The position numbers and the translations under genes were made by a program. From positions 303,683 to 367,682 of the forward strand of contig NSJX01000028.1 in the NCBI GenBank assembly GCA_002286715.1: 64,000 bases of DNA, written 5' to 3'. The notes under the pieces were generated by a model. That model worked only from the letters and a program-made list of their open reading frames with translations. It did no database searches and had not been told where the DNA came from. Origin of the DNA: Dentipellis sp. KUC8613 (taxonomy: Eukaryota > Basidiomycota > Agaricomycetes > Russulales > Hericiaceae). Below, in pieces: positions 1-12,561 of this stretch; the stretch's first letter is position 1, and each line of letters begins with the position of its first letter.

Positions 1-1442
1 ATCCAGATCTCTAGATGGCCCAAGGAACCCCAAAAAGCACGCGTAAACCAACTAGCAATTTTCTGCAATATTTGCATCATGATCGTACTGAGGCGCACTG
101 CGCCGTGCATCGCGATATCCTCGGTCGCCCATTGACCAGTGACGCGTGAGTGCGGTATCGTATCACAACGTTTCGATCCCCACAGCATCCCGCACCCTCT
201 ACCGTGCCTTTCTCTGATAACCCGCCCCTATCTCTATACAACTCGCTGCACGCCTCAGCGCCCAGGACTCAGTACTCAGCGCCACGAGAGCCACAACCCC
301 GCAGAGTGATCACAATCGATGGTCGCCTCATCCCCATTCCACCGCCTCAGCGGTCTACCTTCGTCACACACAGGCCACCCGCGCGCCTGGTGTGTCTCCC
401 TTGTGGCAAGATCGGCGCCTTTCAGCACAGCGTGTCCAGGACCTATCATGGTACATCTCTATACCCCGCCTCTGCTCCCGGTCGTCTTCACGCGCGTCGA
501 ATGCTCCCGGGCCAGTGGTGGAGCACCACGGGCATGTCTTCGCTTATCATAACCGCGATTGGCAGGCGATAGGACGCGTGTTTGGCTGCGTGCAGAGCGC
601 CGTTTCGCAGGACGTGGCGCGCGGGTGCTCTTGGGGGGCCCAGTATGCGGATGTTAACAGGACGGCGCCGATCGGGACAATCTTGGATCCTGGTACGCCA
701 TCCTGTCTCTTCTCTTCGGGATACTCTGGAAGGACTCATCGATCAAGGTGGTATGTGCACCCCAGAGCATTTCGTCGATCGCCCAGGTTCTCTCAAGGCC
801 TCGTTGCTTCGAGAGGAGAGCGGAGCGCTCGGATCTCGAGCTTCGAGCTTTGAGGCGCTGAAATGTTTGACCGGACGGGGGAAGGGTTCATGTGGGCACG
901 AAACACCCCAAGCTCCGCGGTCGAGTGCTTGCTGAAACTGCGTCGCGGGCGAAGACCCGGACCTCCTACGGAACCTCGCCCAGTCTTTTTTTTTTTGGCC
1001 CGCGAAAGCGCTCGGAGTAGGTGGCCAACGCCGTGAAACAGTGATCCCGCCTTACGAACATTGAACATCGGCAACATGGGCAGCCAGGATGTAACGGTTT
1101 CAAGGCGTATCATCTGCGCTTTGTGAATGAAACCTCAAACGAAGCAAGCCAGAAAATGGATCGCTTGCCCACCGCCCCCGATAGCTCCCCCACGATTCTC
1201 TCCCACTCCGCCGCCTCCCAGAAGTCCTCGCTGAGAATGAAGGGGAGTACTATTTTTTAACATTCTGGACGTCAGCGCCTTCAATAACCGCAGCCTTCTC
1301 AGCCGAACGACTCCGTCACATACGAGAATAATAAAGGAAGCCATCTCGTGGGAGGACGCCCAAAATAGCAGCATCGTACTCGAGATTACCAGCCTGTCCG
1401 TGCTACCAAGCCACGAGTAACACAGAACAGAAACCTCAATCA
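1..1442. other. No gene recognised
   Basis: I found no open frame with recognisable protein character, no splice chain that builds one, and no clear repeat. A run of T occurs near position 985. Part of the right end should hold the 3' untranslated region of the SDR gene that ends at 1443. A gene with very short exons could have been missed here. Confidence 0.4.
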
Positions 1443-2846
1443 CTAGTCAGTCGTCTTCAACAACCCAGCCGTAATCTTCTCCGTCGTCTCCCACAGCGTC
1501 TTCGCCAGCACCGGGTCCTTCGCAGCGGGCGTCGCAGGCCCCCCAATCTCCCCATACGGCACCAGATACTTCCCCTTGTACTTCTCCCGCTCCGCAGCGA
1601 CCCGCGCACTCGTGGCGGCGAATAGGCTCGTATAGGCACCCTCGAGAGGCTTCGCGGCGAATGTGGCTATGTAGGCCTTCAAGAACCACGGCAAGTCGGC
1701 TGCGAAGGCGGCCTCTGTGGGACAGCAATATCAGATCGTTGCGCAAAGGCGCCATGATGGTGCAGAGAGCGGATCTTACCTGTGGCTACTGCGCCGGGGT
1801 GCAGAGACATAACAGTTATGGGGACCTTTTCGACGTCGAGGCGGCGCTGGAGCTCCGAGGCGAAGAGTACGTTCATCAGTTTCGACGTTCCTTTTCAAAG
1901 ATGGCTTGGATGAGCACTGACACTAAGGATACAAGAAATTGAGTGCGGCATACCGTATCGACCCATCTTCGTGCCCATCGAGTTGATTTTCGCAGGCGGG
2001 CCTTGCGGGTCGTTCAGCTCTTCGAGGCTTCCGAATTTTGTGGTCCCCGGGCCGAGATGACCTCTGGACGATACCTTGATGCAATTATTGGTTAACAGCT
2101 GCAGAAATTTATTTACAGCTTCAGCAGGACTTACAACGACAATCCGCACATCCGTGTCTCGGCGCTTTGCGGTCTCCTTCATGAGAGGGAGCAGTGTCTC
2201 TGTGAAGACGAAGTGGCCAAAGTGACTACCACACAGACATCGTTGTGAGCGTTCTTTCCCTTCATTGAACAAGGTAGAAGAAATGCTCACTTTATTGCAA
2301 TCGTCAGCTCGATCCCGTCCTTGCTAAGCTCGTATGGCTCCATTCCCCGTGCGGCATTGTTGACTATAATGTCGACGCGTCAAAGGAATAAACTTCTGTT
2401 TACCTTTTCCGACCATGAAAGGCGCAGCAAGGCTCACTCAAAATATCAAGCCGATCTTCCCTAGCAAGAAAGTCCTCCCCCGCTTTCTTTGCAGACCGCA
2501 CAGACGACAGGTCAAGCGGAAGATAAACCAGTAGGTTCCGGCCCTTCAGCGAGGGGTTGGTCTTCTCGAGCTCCGCAATGGCCGCTGTGGCTTTTTCTTC
2601 GCTGCGGCAGGCCAGATACACCTTCGCGCCGTGCAGCGCGAGCTGCTCGACCGTGCGGATTCCGATGCCTGCGCTAAAATGAACCAAGCATGTGACCCCC
2701 CCTCGTGAGCCATCGTGAAAGTAGGCGTCAATCGAGCCGTGGAAGTAGTAGACGCACTTAGAGCCGGTGACGATGACGACTTTACCAGTTAAATCTGGGA
2801 TGTCGCGCTTGGGATCGTAGGCCTGTTTGGAAAATAGAAACCCCAT
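1443..2846 (-). CDS. Retinol-dehydrogenase-like SDR, copy A
   Basis: NAD(P)-dependent short-chain dehydrogenase/reductase, expected to interconvert an alcohol and a carbonyl on a lipophilic substrate. The start MGFLFSKQAYDP is shared with copies B and C, which supports the ATG at 2846. The Rossmann motif TGSNAGIG is assembled across the first intron (donor near 2757, acceptor near 2672). It is followed by VYLACRSEEKA, LPLDLSS, the NNAA motif (position of NNAG), NHFGHFVFTETLLP, and the catalytic YGTSK, which is split by an intron near 1945. The C-terminal part, LFAATSARVAAEREKYKGKY then YGEIGGPATP, is typical of the fungal retinol-dehydrogenase-like group. The protein is about 320 residues in about seven exons and looks intact. 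It is the most diverged of the three tandem copies. The substrate cannot be read from sequence. Confidence 0.85.
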
Positions 2847-3392
2847 ATTGGCAGGAGTACTTTGTTCGTGACTTACAGGTCAGTCGAGCTCAGCTTTATA
2901 TGGCAGGGCGTCTATGCTCACGAACTATCCTGGCACAGTGTGGCCGCCGCGTATCGTCACCACTGGCAACTCGGCCCGCTTAGCAAGAGTATACGGTTGT
3001 GTTATAGTAGATAGCCAATTGCGGGGTGGTAGCTTCTCATGGGCGGCGGTTCTGTTCCGGGCACGGCTAGACACGCGTATACACGATAATGTGACGTGCG
3101 CGGCCCTTGCCGAAGGAATTGATATTGTTAGAACTAATATATCAAGGTCGCAGCGACACTGTCATCTGCTTCAATCGTGATGCAGCTGCATGGTCAGGGA
3201 AAAATCAGCCGATTGCGCGGGTTCAAGCTCAAAGTCGTTAGAACGCTGACTTCAGTCGTTGTGGCATTCTGCGCAGGAGAGCAATGCGAGTCGTATTTCA
3301 AACAAAAATTCGTGTCTACTCACACCATTCCGCTAGAGACAATATTCCTCATCGCAGAGACCGGCCAAGTCTTTGACTATTGAGAGCGCTGA
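2847..3392. other. Intergenic between SDR copies A and B
   Basis: Contains the copy A promoter (on the minus strand a TATA-like stretch lies near 2898) and the copy B 3' end. I see no further gene. Confidence 0.4.
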
Positions 3393-4764
3393 TCAAGCGC
3401 TTGATTTCTTGAGCAGCTCTGCTGTGATCCTCTCCGTCGTGTCCCACAGAGTCTTCGCGATCAGTGGATCCTTTGACGCCGCCGTTGCAGGCCCCGCAAT
3501 CTTTCCATATGGTTCCAGATATTTTCCTTTGTACTTCTCCCGCTCTGCGGCGACCTGGGAACTTGTCGCAGCAAACAGGCTCGTCATGGCGCCCTGAAGC
3601 GGGGTCATGGCTAGCGTGGCAATGTATATCTTGACATACCAAGGCAAGTCAGCAGCATTGGCGGATTCTATAAATATACAGGGCGTCAGTATATTCTGGG
3701 AAATATTTTCGCTTTCGGAGGCGGAAAGAATCTGACCTGTAGACACTGCGCCCGGATGCAGGGATATGACGGTAATGGATGCGTTCTCTGCGTCAAGGCG
3801 TCGCTGGATTTCCGCAGCAAAGAGCACGTTCATGAGTTTTGACGTTCCTGGCGAAGTATGTTGAGAACGAGAGCATCTGTAGCAGGGCGGCGTGGGACGC
3901 ACCGTATCGAAGCATCTTGTTTTGCATCGTGTTCTCCTTTCCAGGTGGTGCCTGTGGGTCATTCAAGTCCTCCAGACTGCCGAATTTTGTCGTTCCTGGA
4001 TGGAGATACGCGCTGGACGACACCTTGACATTGTACCTGATGAGACGACGCGAGGACAAGACCTGGTTTGAATACTAGGACTCACGGCAATTATTCGCAC
4101 ATCTGCATCTTGTCGCTTTGCCGTTTCTTTCAGCAAAGGAAGGAGAGTCTGCGTGAACACAAAATGGCCGAATTGGCTGACAGATATGGTCAGACATTAA
4201 CAGCGCCACGGGCACAGGCAGGAAGAAAGGCATACTTAACCGCGACGTTCAACTCGACCCCTTCCTTCCCGATAACATAATCTTCTATCAGCCTTGCCGC
4301 ATTGTTGACTGGCGAGACCCCGTGGTCATAAGCTCTCCAAATCGCAACTGCAATTATATGGCGGGCTTACTCAAAATATCCAATCGATCCTCCTTGGAGA
4401 GAAATTCTTCGGCAGCCTTCTTTGCGGAGTGCACGGATGACAGATCGAGCGGGAGCCATACAAGCCGTTCTTGGCCCTTCAACGCAGGTGACGTCCTCTC
4501 GATATCTGCAATGGCTGCTGCAGCCTTTTCTTCACTCCGGCAGGCCAGGTATACTTTGGCACCATGACGGGCAAGCTGCTCCACGGTCTTCGCTCCAATA
4601 CCGGCGCTATTGGGGACATGGTCGTCATAAATTTTGAGTTTTGAGCACAAAAGATATAGAATAAGGCAAACGTACTTTGCACCAGTAACGATAACGACTT
4701 TACCATTCAAATCTGGAATGTCGCGGTTCGGGTCGTACGTCTGCCTCGAGAATAAGAAACCCAT
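3393..4764 (-). CDS. Retinol-dehydrogenase-like SDR, copy B
   Basis: Paralogue of the neighbours on both sides. The start MGFLFSRQTYDP is at 4764. The glycine-rich TGAxxAGIG motif is completed after an intron near 4610-4680. Then come VYLACRSEEKA, LPLDLSSVHSAKKAAEEF, FGHFVFTQTLLPLLKET, and the block YLHPGTTKFGSLEDLNDP. The catalytic Tyr and Lys are in YGTSK, joined across an intron near 3845-3900; SLHPGAVSTG follows. The end is TTERITAELLKKSSA with the stop at 3393. Closest to copy C in both coding and upstream sequence, so B and C are the recent duplicates. Expected to be a cytosolic or membrane-associated oxidoreductase; substrate unknown. Confidence 0.86.
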
Positions 4765-4824
4765 GAATGGCGGCGGAAAGGTAGAGCGTTGTTCGGGTAC
4801 TCACCTAGACAACTTCCGAGGCTT

Positions 4825-4830
4825 CTTATA
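4825..4830 (-). promoter_or_regulatory. TATA-like box of SDR copy B
   Basis: Reads TATAAG on the minus strand, about 60 bp before the ATG at 4764. The matching site upstream of copy C is degraded. Confidence 0.45.
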
Positions 4831-4956
4831 CACTCGCTACAATTTTTGTAGACCCAAATACTATCGTCGCCAACACTTCGGCTTACTAAGAAGTAATGGC
4901 CGTATTATGGAGAGAAGTGACATGAGAGGCTGCGTCTGGGAAGCTGCACTATTCGG

Positions 4957-5026
4957 ATCGGCGATAGTGACGGCTCTATGCTGAATGACGCTAGGTCAGT
5001 AAGTAAAGCGTAAGAAAGATTTGCGA
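4957..5026. repeat. Copied upstream block of SDR copy B (partner at 7173-7255)
   Basis: Two near-identical strings, one around GATCGGCGATAGTGACGGC and one around TAAAGCGTAAGAAAGATTTG, occur here and in the same order and spacing upstream of copy C. The duplication that made B and C therefore took at least 250 bp of upstream DNA with it. Confidence 0.75.
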
Positions 5027-5615
5027 AGGAAGAACCATGGGACTCAGAGCGGGCTACGATGTATGGGAAGCACTGGTGCTTTTACACACGCTTGCAACCA
5101 CGCGTCAGGCAGCCTGAGAGTACTTACTACGTATACTATGTCAATGGCCTGAGCAAACCAAATGACCGGCATTCGGCAAGCTCCCTCTCATCATAATCTC
5201 CGCCCCAATCCGATGGACTTGCCGCGTATGCCGGTTCAGGTCATTTTGGCAAGGCTCTAGCGCTAGCTCGCATAGAAATCTGCTCGTTGATGTTGCTCAT
5301 ATGATCTCAATTCTCAGGGTCCATTTATTGCGTGGCTCAGCACGCCAGCAAGGAGGGAGATTGAACGAACCGTTGTCCTCGACCTCAGCGGCGACTCTGC
5401 TTAATGAATCGCCTTCATGTAAAGCGAGTTCCGTCTGCCCCGTAGCGTAGGTGAAATTAGAGATATATTAATGAAGCGACTGGACGCGTACTGAACGCGA
5501 GTTGTATCCAAAAGAAATTAGTTCTCTCCTTACACTAGCAGGGACAAAACTCCTCAGCGCTGAGCATGTCCGAGTCTATGGCCGGCCCGAGTCTGTTGAC
5601 CATCAAGAGTAACGA

Positions 5616-6983
5616 TTACCCGCTCGACTTCTTGAGTAACTCAGTGGTAATCTTCTCTGTCGTGTCCCACAGAGTCTTCGCGACGAGCGGGTCTTTTGAT
5701 ATCGCCGTTGCAGGCCCCGCAATCTTTCCGTATGGCATCAGGAATTTCCCTTTGAACTTCTCCCGCTCTGCAGCAACCTGGGCACTTGTGGCTGCGAACA
5801 AGCTCGTCATGGCGCCTTGAAGCGGGGTCATGCCGAGCACGAAGACGTATAGCTTGAGATACCACGCCATATCAGCAGTCCAGGCGGTTTCTGTAAAAAC
5901 AAGGGGGGGGATCAGCCTAAGGATGTTCTGGAGGATGCGTCTTCATCAAACACAGAAAGAGTCTGACCTGTTCCCACTGCTCCGGGATGCAGAGAAATGG
6001 CGGTAATGGGGACCTTTTCTGCGTCAAGGCGCCGCTGGAGCTCCGCAGCAAAGAGTACATTCATGAGTTTCGAGGTTCCTAGCGAAGTAGTCATCAATGG
6101 TGAGAGTCACTATGCAAGACGGGGTGCAACTCACCGTATCGAAGCATCTTAGACTGTTGCGAGTTCTCCTTGCCAGGCGGTCCCTGTGGGTCATTCAACT
6201 CTTGCATGCTACCGAATTTTGTCAACCCAGGGTGCAGATAAGCGACAGACGATACCTTGTCGCCGTCTTTAGTGAGCGGCGCTTATGCGAGACATGGGTT
6301 CAACAGGACTCACGAAGATAACTCGTACGTCCGCGTCTCGTCGCTTTGCCGTTTCTTTCAGCAAAGGGAGTAGAGTCTGATTGAATACAAAAGGACCGAG
6401 TTGGCTGACAGATGCGAGAATGTGAATGATATCGTCAGTGCAGGCATGGATAAAAACTTACTTCACCGCGACATTCAATTCAAACCCTTCCTTTCCAATA
6501 ACATAATCTTCTAGGAGCCTTGCCGCATTGTTGACTACCCAAATCGGGGGGCGATAAGGTTCGTACGCTGCGTCTCAATTTCGAAGGCGAACGTACTCAG
6601 AATATCCAACCGGATTTCCTTGGAAATAAACTCCTCGGCGGCCTTCTTCGCAGAGTGCATGGATGACAGATCGAGTGGGAGCCATATAAGCCGCTGTTGG
6701 CCCTTCAACGCGGGCGATGTCCTCTCGATATCCCCAATAGCTGCCAAAGCCCTTGCTTCACTCCGGCAGGCAAGATAAACTTTGGCGCCGTGACGAGCAA
6801 GCTGCTCGACAGTCTTCACTCCAATGCCCGCACTGAAAGCGACACATATCGTCATGAGTGAAAAGATAGGAAACATAAAATGTGGTCGACGTACTTTGCA
6901 CCAGTGACAATGACGACTTTGCCAGTCAAATCCGGGATGTCGCGGTCGGGGTCGTACGTCTGCTTCGAGAATAAGAAACCCAT
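5616..6983 (-). CDS. Retinol-dehydrogenase-like SDR, copy C
   Basis: Third tandem SDR. The start at 6983 reads MGFLFSKQTYDPDRDIP, in register with copies A and B. The motif order is the same: TGAxxAGIG assembled over the first intron (acceptor near 6835), HGAKVYLACRSEARALAA, WLPLDLSSMHSAKKAAEEF, YGTSKLMNVLFAAELQRR joined across an intron near 6073-6130, then SLHPGAVGTG and a C-terminus ending ITTELLKKSSG at 5616. No stop codon or frame break is visible. The Glu-Glu of the cofactor region (RSEEKA in A and B) is RSEARA here, which may shift NAD/NADP preference or nothing at all. Confidence 0.86.
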
Positions 6984-8033
6984 GGGTAGCACAGAAAAAG
7001 AATGGCTTTGTTCGAGTACCTATCTGGACCGCGCCCAAGGCTTCTTATGCAGCTTGTTAGGATGTCCGTTGAGCCAAATGCTGGTGTCGTAAAAGCCTTG
7101 CTTGGTCAGAAACAGCTCCGCATTACGGTGGACAGCGGTCTGGGAGGGGAGGGCTTGGAGGCCGCACCTTCCTGATCGGCGATAGTGACGGCCTTATGCT
7201 GCATGACAGACGCAGGGACTGCTGGGCCAATTGTAAAGCGTAAGAAAGATTTGCGACGACGATCACGGTTGGGTCATGGCGCTGATTTGAGCGCAGGCTT
7301 CGGTGTGCTGGAGGCATTAACGATTGTTCAGACGAGCCCGTCATCCCCGGAGCAATGCTCGGCCATGGAAGGGTGTCTCCGTGTCGGACTTCGCTAATCA
7401 TAAGCGCCGCAAGCTTAAGCTGCCTGTAGCCCTGGGCCTGGATACTGATCGTCATATATGTACTTGGTACCAACCAACCGCGTCAGCATTGCTACCAAAA
7501 CGTTAGTTGCGCTAGCATTCCTTCCGGTCTCGCTTGTTGAGGAGCAAATCGTCGCCGCTTCTGCAAGCAAGGGTGAAGCCACCACAGGCGATGGTTCTCT
7601 GAAAAAAGCGTCAATAGCGGACGTTTGAACCAGACAAGCAGCGTATGTTCGGAAATCTCCTCTTCCGAAGGGTCTCCGCTTCAATTCGGCAGACCTGCCG
7701 GACCTGCAGGATCATTCGTCTGGCTGACCGACATACTTACTGAATTTCAGCTGCAAATTTAAAGTCATCTGGTCATGCGTCGTGATCTCAACCGAAATGA
7801 TCTTTCGAATGAACGTTGACAGACACACGCGCCTGTTGTAATCTTCCATGTTGACGCCCTCGCTACCTCTGGAGCTCTGGAGAGCAATCATTCGAGAACT
7901 GGCTTGTAAAGCTAGGACGCTGGAAATAGAAAACGAGTTCTGATCAAGCGGAAACAACCTTCCATTAATATATCCAAGCCTAGCGTATTAAATGTGAACA
8001 TCCTATCTATGAGCACGCTGCTCCTACCCTTGC
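6984..8033. other. Intergenic between SDR copy C and LCB1
   Basis: Contains the copy C promoter with the copied block (7173-7255) and the LCB1 3' end. Between 7300 and 8000 I see several short open frames but none with protein-family features. Confidence 0.4.
7173..7255. repeat. Copied upstream block of SDR copy C (partner at 4957-5026)
   Basis: Same two conserved strings as in the block upstream of copy B, separated by a slightly longer, diverged spacer. Confidence 0.75.
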
Positions 8034-9908
8034 TTATCTGCGCCTCGCCAAAACCTTCACGGCCGCGGCCTTGACAACATTGGCGGCCTTCTCGCATTCC
8101 TTCTTGGTCAGTCCAGCCGAGATGGCGAGGCGGATGCTCGGGCGCGCCTCGACAAATTCCTGGCCGCGTAATCTCTTCGCGCGTGTAATCCATACGCCCT
8201 GAGCAAGAGCCTCCTCAACGATTTCCTGCAAGAGACGTTCTTCGAGCTCGATGTCGAACACGGGCGGATCGCGTGGTTGAATGGAAGACGGGTTCGAGGG
8301 CTTGGCGGAGTGAGGGACCGCGGAGGGGAGCAAAGAGTGAGGGGATGTGGGCCGGACATGGAAGTGAATGATAGGGCTGGCAGGGTGCGACGGGACGGTG
8401 ATGCAGTCGACGCGGGTAAGGATAGACCGAACAGCCTGGATGTTCTCCTGGAGAGTGCTGAGGATCGAGGGAGTGTCGCGGAGCACGTTGATTCCTTCCG
8501 AAGCGCTGACTGCCAAGAGGGCAGGACCTGAAGCGGAGAAGACGAACGAAGAGCCGTTGATACGCTAGAGACTGTGTCAAACGTGGACTTATTCAGTTAC
8601 GGTGTGAGTCCTACCTGATGATCAACTACAATCCTCGAGCCCGCACAGAATCCACCTGATGCATTGAGCGTGTTTGCGACAGAACCCACGAGCATGTCCA
8701 CCTTAGACGCCTGCACAAGGGTAAGAGACGGCTCCCACAGAAGTACGAAGGGAACATACCGGAACGTTGTATAACTCGGTCAGACCACGGCCAGTCCTGC
8801 CCACTGTCCCGAATGAAATGCTTTCGTCCAAGATGAGTCTGTACTTGTACTTCTCCTTCAACTCAACCTACACAACGTTATTAATCATCACTCAGAGGAC
8901 CACATTCGAAATTATACATACCAGCTTAGGCAAGTCAACCATGGCACCGTCTTTCTCGAAGATACCCTCCGTAACGATGAACCGACGAGTCAACGGAGAT
9001 CTCTTCTTCCTCTGCTCTTTCTTAACGCTCTCCAGAACAGCCTCGAGACTGTTGAGGTCGTTGTGATCGAACCAACGCACGGTAGAGCGAGAGATCTGGA
9101 GACCCTTCTGGATGGCGAAGTTGACGCCGCGGTCAGCAACGATCACGTCGCCACGTTTGGAGAAAGCCGGGATGACAGAAGATATGGTAGCAAACGCCTG
9201 AGAGTAAAGAATCGCCGCTTCCGTGCCTAAGAACTCAGCAATGTCGCGCTCAAGGTCCATATGCACGTCTGAAGCCGTTGTTAGAGAAGGCAGACGCGAG
9301 GCTTGTGCAGTAGATCTTACCGAGGGTACCGTAGAACTGGGGAGGCCCGCAACTTCCAACACCATATTTCCGGAGGGCCTCGATAGCACGTTGCTTGATC
9401 GCCTCGTTGCTAGCCAGGCCAGTGAAGTTGTAGCTGGCCAAATTGACCACCTGCTTGCCAACCCCCGCGAGTTTGGGCTTGACACCGTTAGGGCCAGTAA
9501 TGACGGGCACAGACGCAAGTTCCGCCTGCTCTGCTTCGGAAAGAGGTTGTCCAAGAGGCTCAGGTGTCCATTCGTCGACGAGTTCATCTATTTCCTGTAG
9601 TCGGGCAAACCCGTTAGCGCAGCACACGACCCATTGCACTGAAGTTGACGACGTACCTTCTCATTGAACTGGATAAAGTGACTTCCACCGCTGTCTGCAC
9701 GCGTCCGAGACTGAAGGAGGGTCCTGATGGCGAAGAGAATAAGGATAATCTCGAGTACTGTCCGTCCGGGGTCATTTCGGTGAGACGACTTGACGTAGCG
9801 CGCGATGACATGAGAGCCGGGTATTTTGTAGAACGTCGTCTCGAGCTGAGACAGAGAAGACGACACGAAGGCAAAGAGTGGCTCGAGCCTGGACGCTGTG
9901 CTGTCCAT
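8034..9908 (-). CDS. LCB1: Serine palmitoyltransferase subunit 1 (Lcb1)
   Basis: Non-catalytic partner in the ER complex that condenses serine with palmitoyl-CoA, the first step of sphingolipid synthesis. Six exons (9657-9908, 9321-9594, 8922-9268, 8760-8867, 8615-8710, 8034-8564) join in phase to 535 residues, close to yeast Lcb1. A membrane segment, [16 protein letters not shown], is near residue 55. The aminotransferase-like core follows: [68 protein letters not shown]. At the place where Lcb2 carries the pyridoxal-phosphate lysine this protein reads [15 protein letters not shown], so no lysine is present. That is the expected Lcb1 state and separates it from Lcb2. The divergent neighbour starts 150 bp away. 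Confidence 0.94.
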
Positions 9909-10058
9909 CGTTGCCAGTGATGATGGTGGTGGGACGAAAGGACGCGGCAGGCGACGAAGCCACCGCGTCGCTCAACAACCCGAACGTTCGTTTCAACGCG
10001 ACCTCAACGTCGTCCAGCGTCCTCATCGCCCCGGGCGGGCGCGGTCATTCAAGCGACC
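9909..10058. promoter_or_regulatory. Shared divergent promoter of LCB1 and the 10059 gene
   Basis: Only 150 bp lie between the two start codons, so both core promoters and both 5' leaders must fit here. I see no TATA box. The two genes may be partly co-regulated; this is inferred from spacing alone. Confidence 0.5.
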
Positions 10059-12561
10059 ATGGCTTCTCCCCAATCTCACAGGTCGACGCAGTCTATGTCA
10101 ACTTCAAATAATCTTGCGCCGCCTCCTGGCGGCGCGCCCATGTTGTATCAACAGCAGAGGCGGATGACTTCACCGTCCCTACCACCTCCACCGTCTCCTC
10201 TCAATCTTGTGAGTGTCTGCATTTTGCAGTCGATTTGTGGTTTAATCGGAGCGAAAACTGTAGCCGGAGCCTGTCTACGGAAATAGCGGCCAAACGGCGC
10301 GTCGGCCTCCATCTCCCCTCAGAAACGCGTTTACTCTGGATCCAGATGGCTCACAGGAAAGTGAAGATGGCTCAGACGTCGACGATGACGAGGATCGAGA
10401 AAGGAACTGGGAGCGCACGCACTCGCCCAGTTCCTCCGTGACCAAGTTTGCTACCAGCTTTGCACAGCGTGTCGGCTCCTTCGTGAACAACATGAACGGG
10501 CAGTCTCCTCAAATGCTCCCCACTGATGCAGAGTTGGAGGCAGAGGCAGAGAAAGAGCGGGATAGGGGCAGAAGAGAGGCAGAGATGATTTTAACGCGCG
10601 AGGCAGAGGAACGGCGGATGATGGAAGAGAGGGTCTTGGCGATGCTACAAACGCCTCCCAAAGAGGCTCCAAATCGTGGCAAGAGCGTGGATACACCGTC
10701 GCCTGCGACTTCTCAAAAGGAAAGCCCGAGTTGGTGGGCCGCAGCCAAGCATAAGCTGACGCCGACGAAGGAGCCTTTGACCCCCGCTCAACAGATCATC
10801 CAAGAGACGAAAGAGAGGGAAAAGAAAGAAAAGAAAGAGAAGAAGGCTGCAAAGAGAGAGCGCTCAACCTCGAGGGAGCCTCAAGGGGAATGGCCCGCCT
10901 CCCCCGAAAAGAAATATTCTGACCCTGCGTTCCTCAATCTTGCCATCCCTCCCGCCCCGCCGCCACGACGTCCTGTTCCTACGTCTCCTTCCTCTCCTAC
11001 ACCAGGGGGATCAAACAGACAGAATAGTCTTCCCCCTAGCCTCGCTCCATCCCCACTCCGCTCGAACGATGGCCATGCGTCTTCTCCCTCCCGAGAAGCT
11101 CCTCCTCTTTACGCCCAATTCAACGGGCAAGGGACGCTTGACGTCCCCGGCACTCTCTTGGTTATCGCAAAGCGTTTCGAGAAGTTGGAGAAATGGACTG
11201 TTGGCCACGTCCGTGCCCTGGAGGAACGGATGAGTGATGTTGAGCGCTGGCTAGTGGAGAAGGAGAAGGAGAAAGAAGACCTACTTTCTCAGAAAGAGGA
11301 GGACGGTCACGATGAACCGGACGAGAACGCTATCAACGAGATGCGGAACGAGATTATGGAACTCCAAGGGCGTATCGGCGAGCTTGGACGCGAAATGGCC
11401 AAGTTAGCGACTGCGCCAGCTAATTTGTCGTCTGGCCCCTCGCGAAGTCCTGCCCCCGTGTCTTCTGCGCCTCAAACTAATTCTGTCATCGCTGTACATT
11501 CTCTCCCGCCAGTAGCGCCAGTGGCGTCTCCTCCCCGCCGCACACCATCAGTCACCTCCCCCCAGCGGCGAAACTCGATGAGCCCGTCATTTGTCCCTCC
11601 GACGGCTGCATCTTCTGTACATACACCTCGCAGTCGCCTGCCATACCCCACTGGCGACTATGCCACGCCTCCTGATAGCGTCGTACTCAGCCAAGGTGTA
11701 TTCTCACCCACGAACTCACCACCTTCCTCAATCACATCAAATACCCGTGCTCGACCCATGTCTATTGCAGGTCTCCCTTCGCTGGGTGCCAATTCTGCTG
11801 CAAACGCATCTTCAAGCTCTCTGTCTGGGTTACCTAGCACTATATCTACCCAATCTCGATCTATCAGCCCATCTACACTTCCTGCACCGCAAGCTTCGAC
11901 TAAGGCTGGCTCTACTAGCCCCGCAAGCCTAACCGCACCAAAGGAACCCTCGCCTCGCCCCTCGAGTATCAGCCCTACGCCGCGCAAACGCTATACTGTT
12001 GCCCTCGGCAATCCCATCATGAGAGGCACCCGCCCACCCTCGGTTGATTTCTCGGTCTACAGCTCGCCTGGTCCAATGTCCGCTACTCTTCCCGATGAAG
12101 AGGATGATGATGATGAAGAGGACGACTACGACGAGACGATTGGCAAAGCTGCGTCCGCACGCATGTCGATCAAGAATAGCGCGGGCCCGACAAGCGAGGT
12201 CTCGCCGTCACCATCACCATCACCCCGTCCACCTCGCTCCACGCCTCGTAGCCGCGCGCAGACATCCTACGGTCCATCAGTCGCACCTCCGCCAGCGTCC
12301 GTCATTGAGCGCTCCTCTTCCACGGCGCCGTTGCGCCCGAAGGTGCGCTCGAAGTCCATTGACGTCGGGCTCGGAATCAACATGGGCTCTTCGAGCGACC
12401 TGCCGCCTATCACGCCGACGAGCGGCAAGTTCATCGACCCGCTGCTCGTGCGCAAGCAGGAGAAGCAGGCACTGATGAGTGCTGCGCCGCCGACGCCGAA
12501 GACGGCCGTAGGGAAACGCAAAGTCCCCGTGGGCGAATTGGTGGCCTTCTTCGATAAGTAG
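10059..12561 (+). CDS. Large coiled-coil, Ser/Pro-rich protein of unknown function
   Basis: Two exons (10059-10208 and 10264-12561) with a 55 nt intron give 815 residues. The intron is supported because the upstream ATG frame closes exactly onto the long frame. I do not recognise the protein. Visible features: an acidic stretch around residues 85-95; a charged helical segment AELEAEAEKERDRGRREAEM; a Lys/Glu-rich helix KEREKKEKKEKKAAKRER; a probable coiled coil around residues 360-440 containing ERMSDVERWLVEKEKEKEDL; then about 300 residues of Ser/Pro/Thr-rich low complexity; an acidic patch DEEDDDDEEDDYDETIG; and a conserved-looking C-terminus GKRKVPVGELVAFFDK. This build suits a cytoplasmic scaffold or cytoskeletal or cell-polarity adaptor, but that is only a guess from composition. 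Confidence 0.85.

Larger units (their letters stand above)
4765..5615. other. Intergenic between SDR copies B and C
   Basis: The right half carries the 3' end of copy C. The left half carries the copy B promoter, with a minus-strand TATAAG at 4825-4830 about 60 bp before the start, and a block copied upstream of copy C. No gene recognised. Confidence 0.45.

Noticed and set aside
3210..3240. Possible tRNA B-box (GGTTCAAGCTC)
   Set aside because: No matching A-box or acceptor stem upstream; no cloverleaf can be drawn.
8034..9908. LCB2 (catalytic serine palmitoyltransferase subunit) or another PLP aminotransferase
   Set aside because: The PLP lysine is absent (NTLNASGGF) and the loop FCAG fits Lcb1, the non-catalytic subunit.
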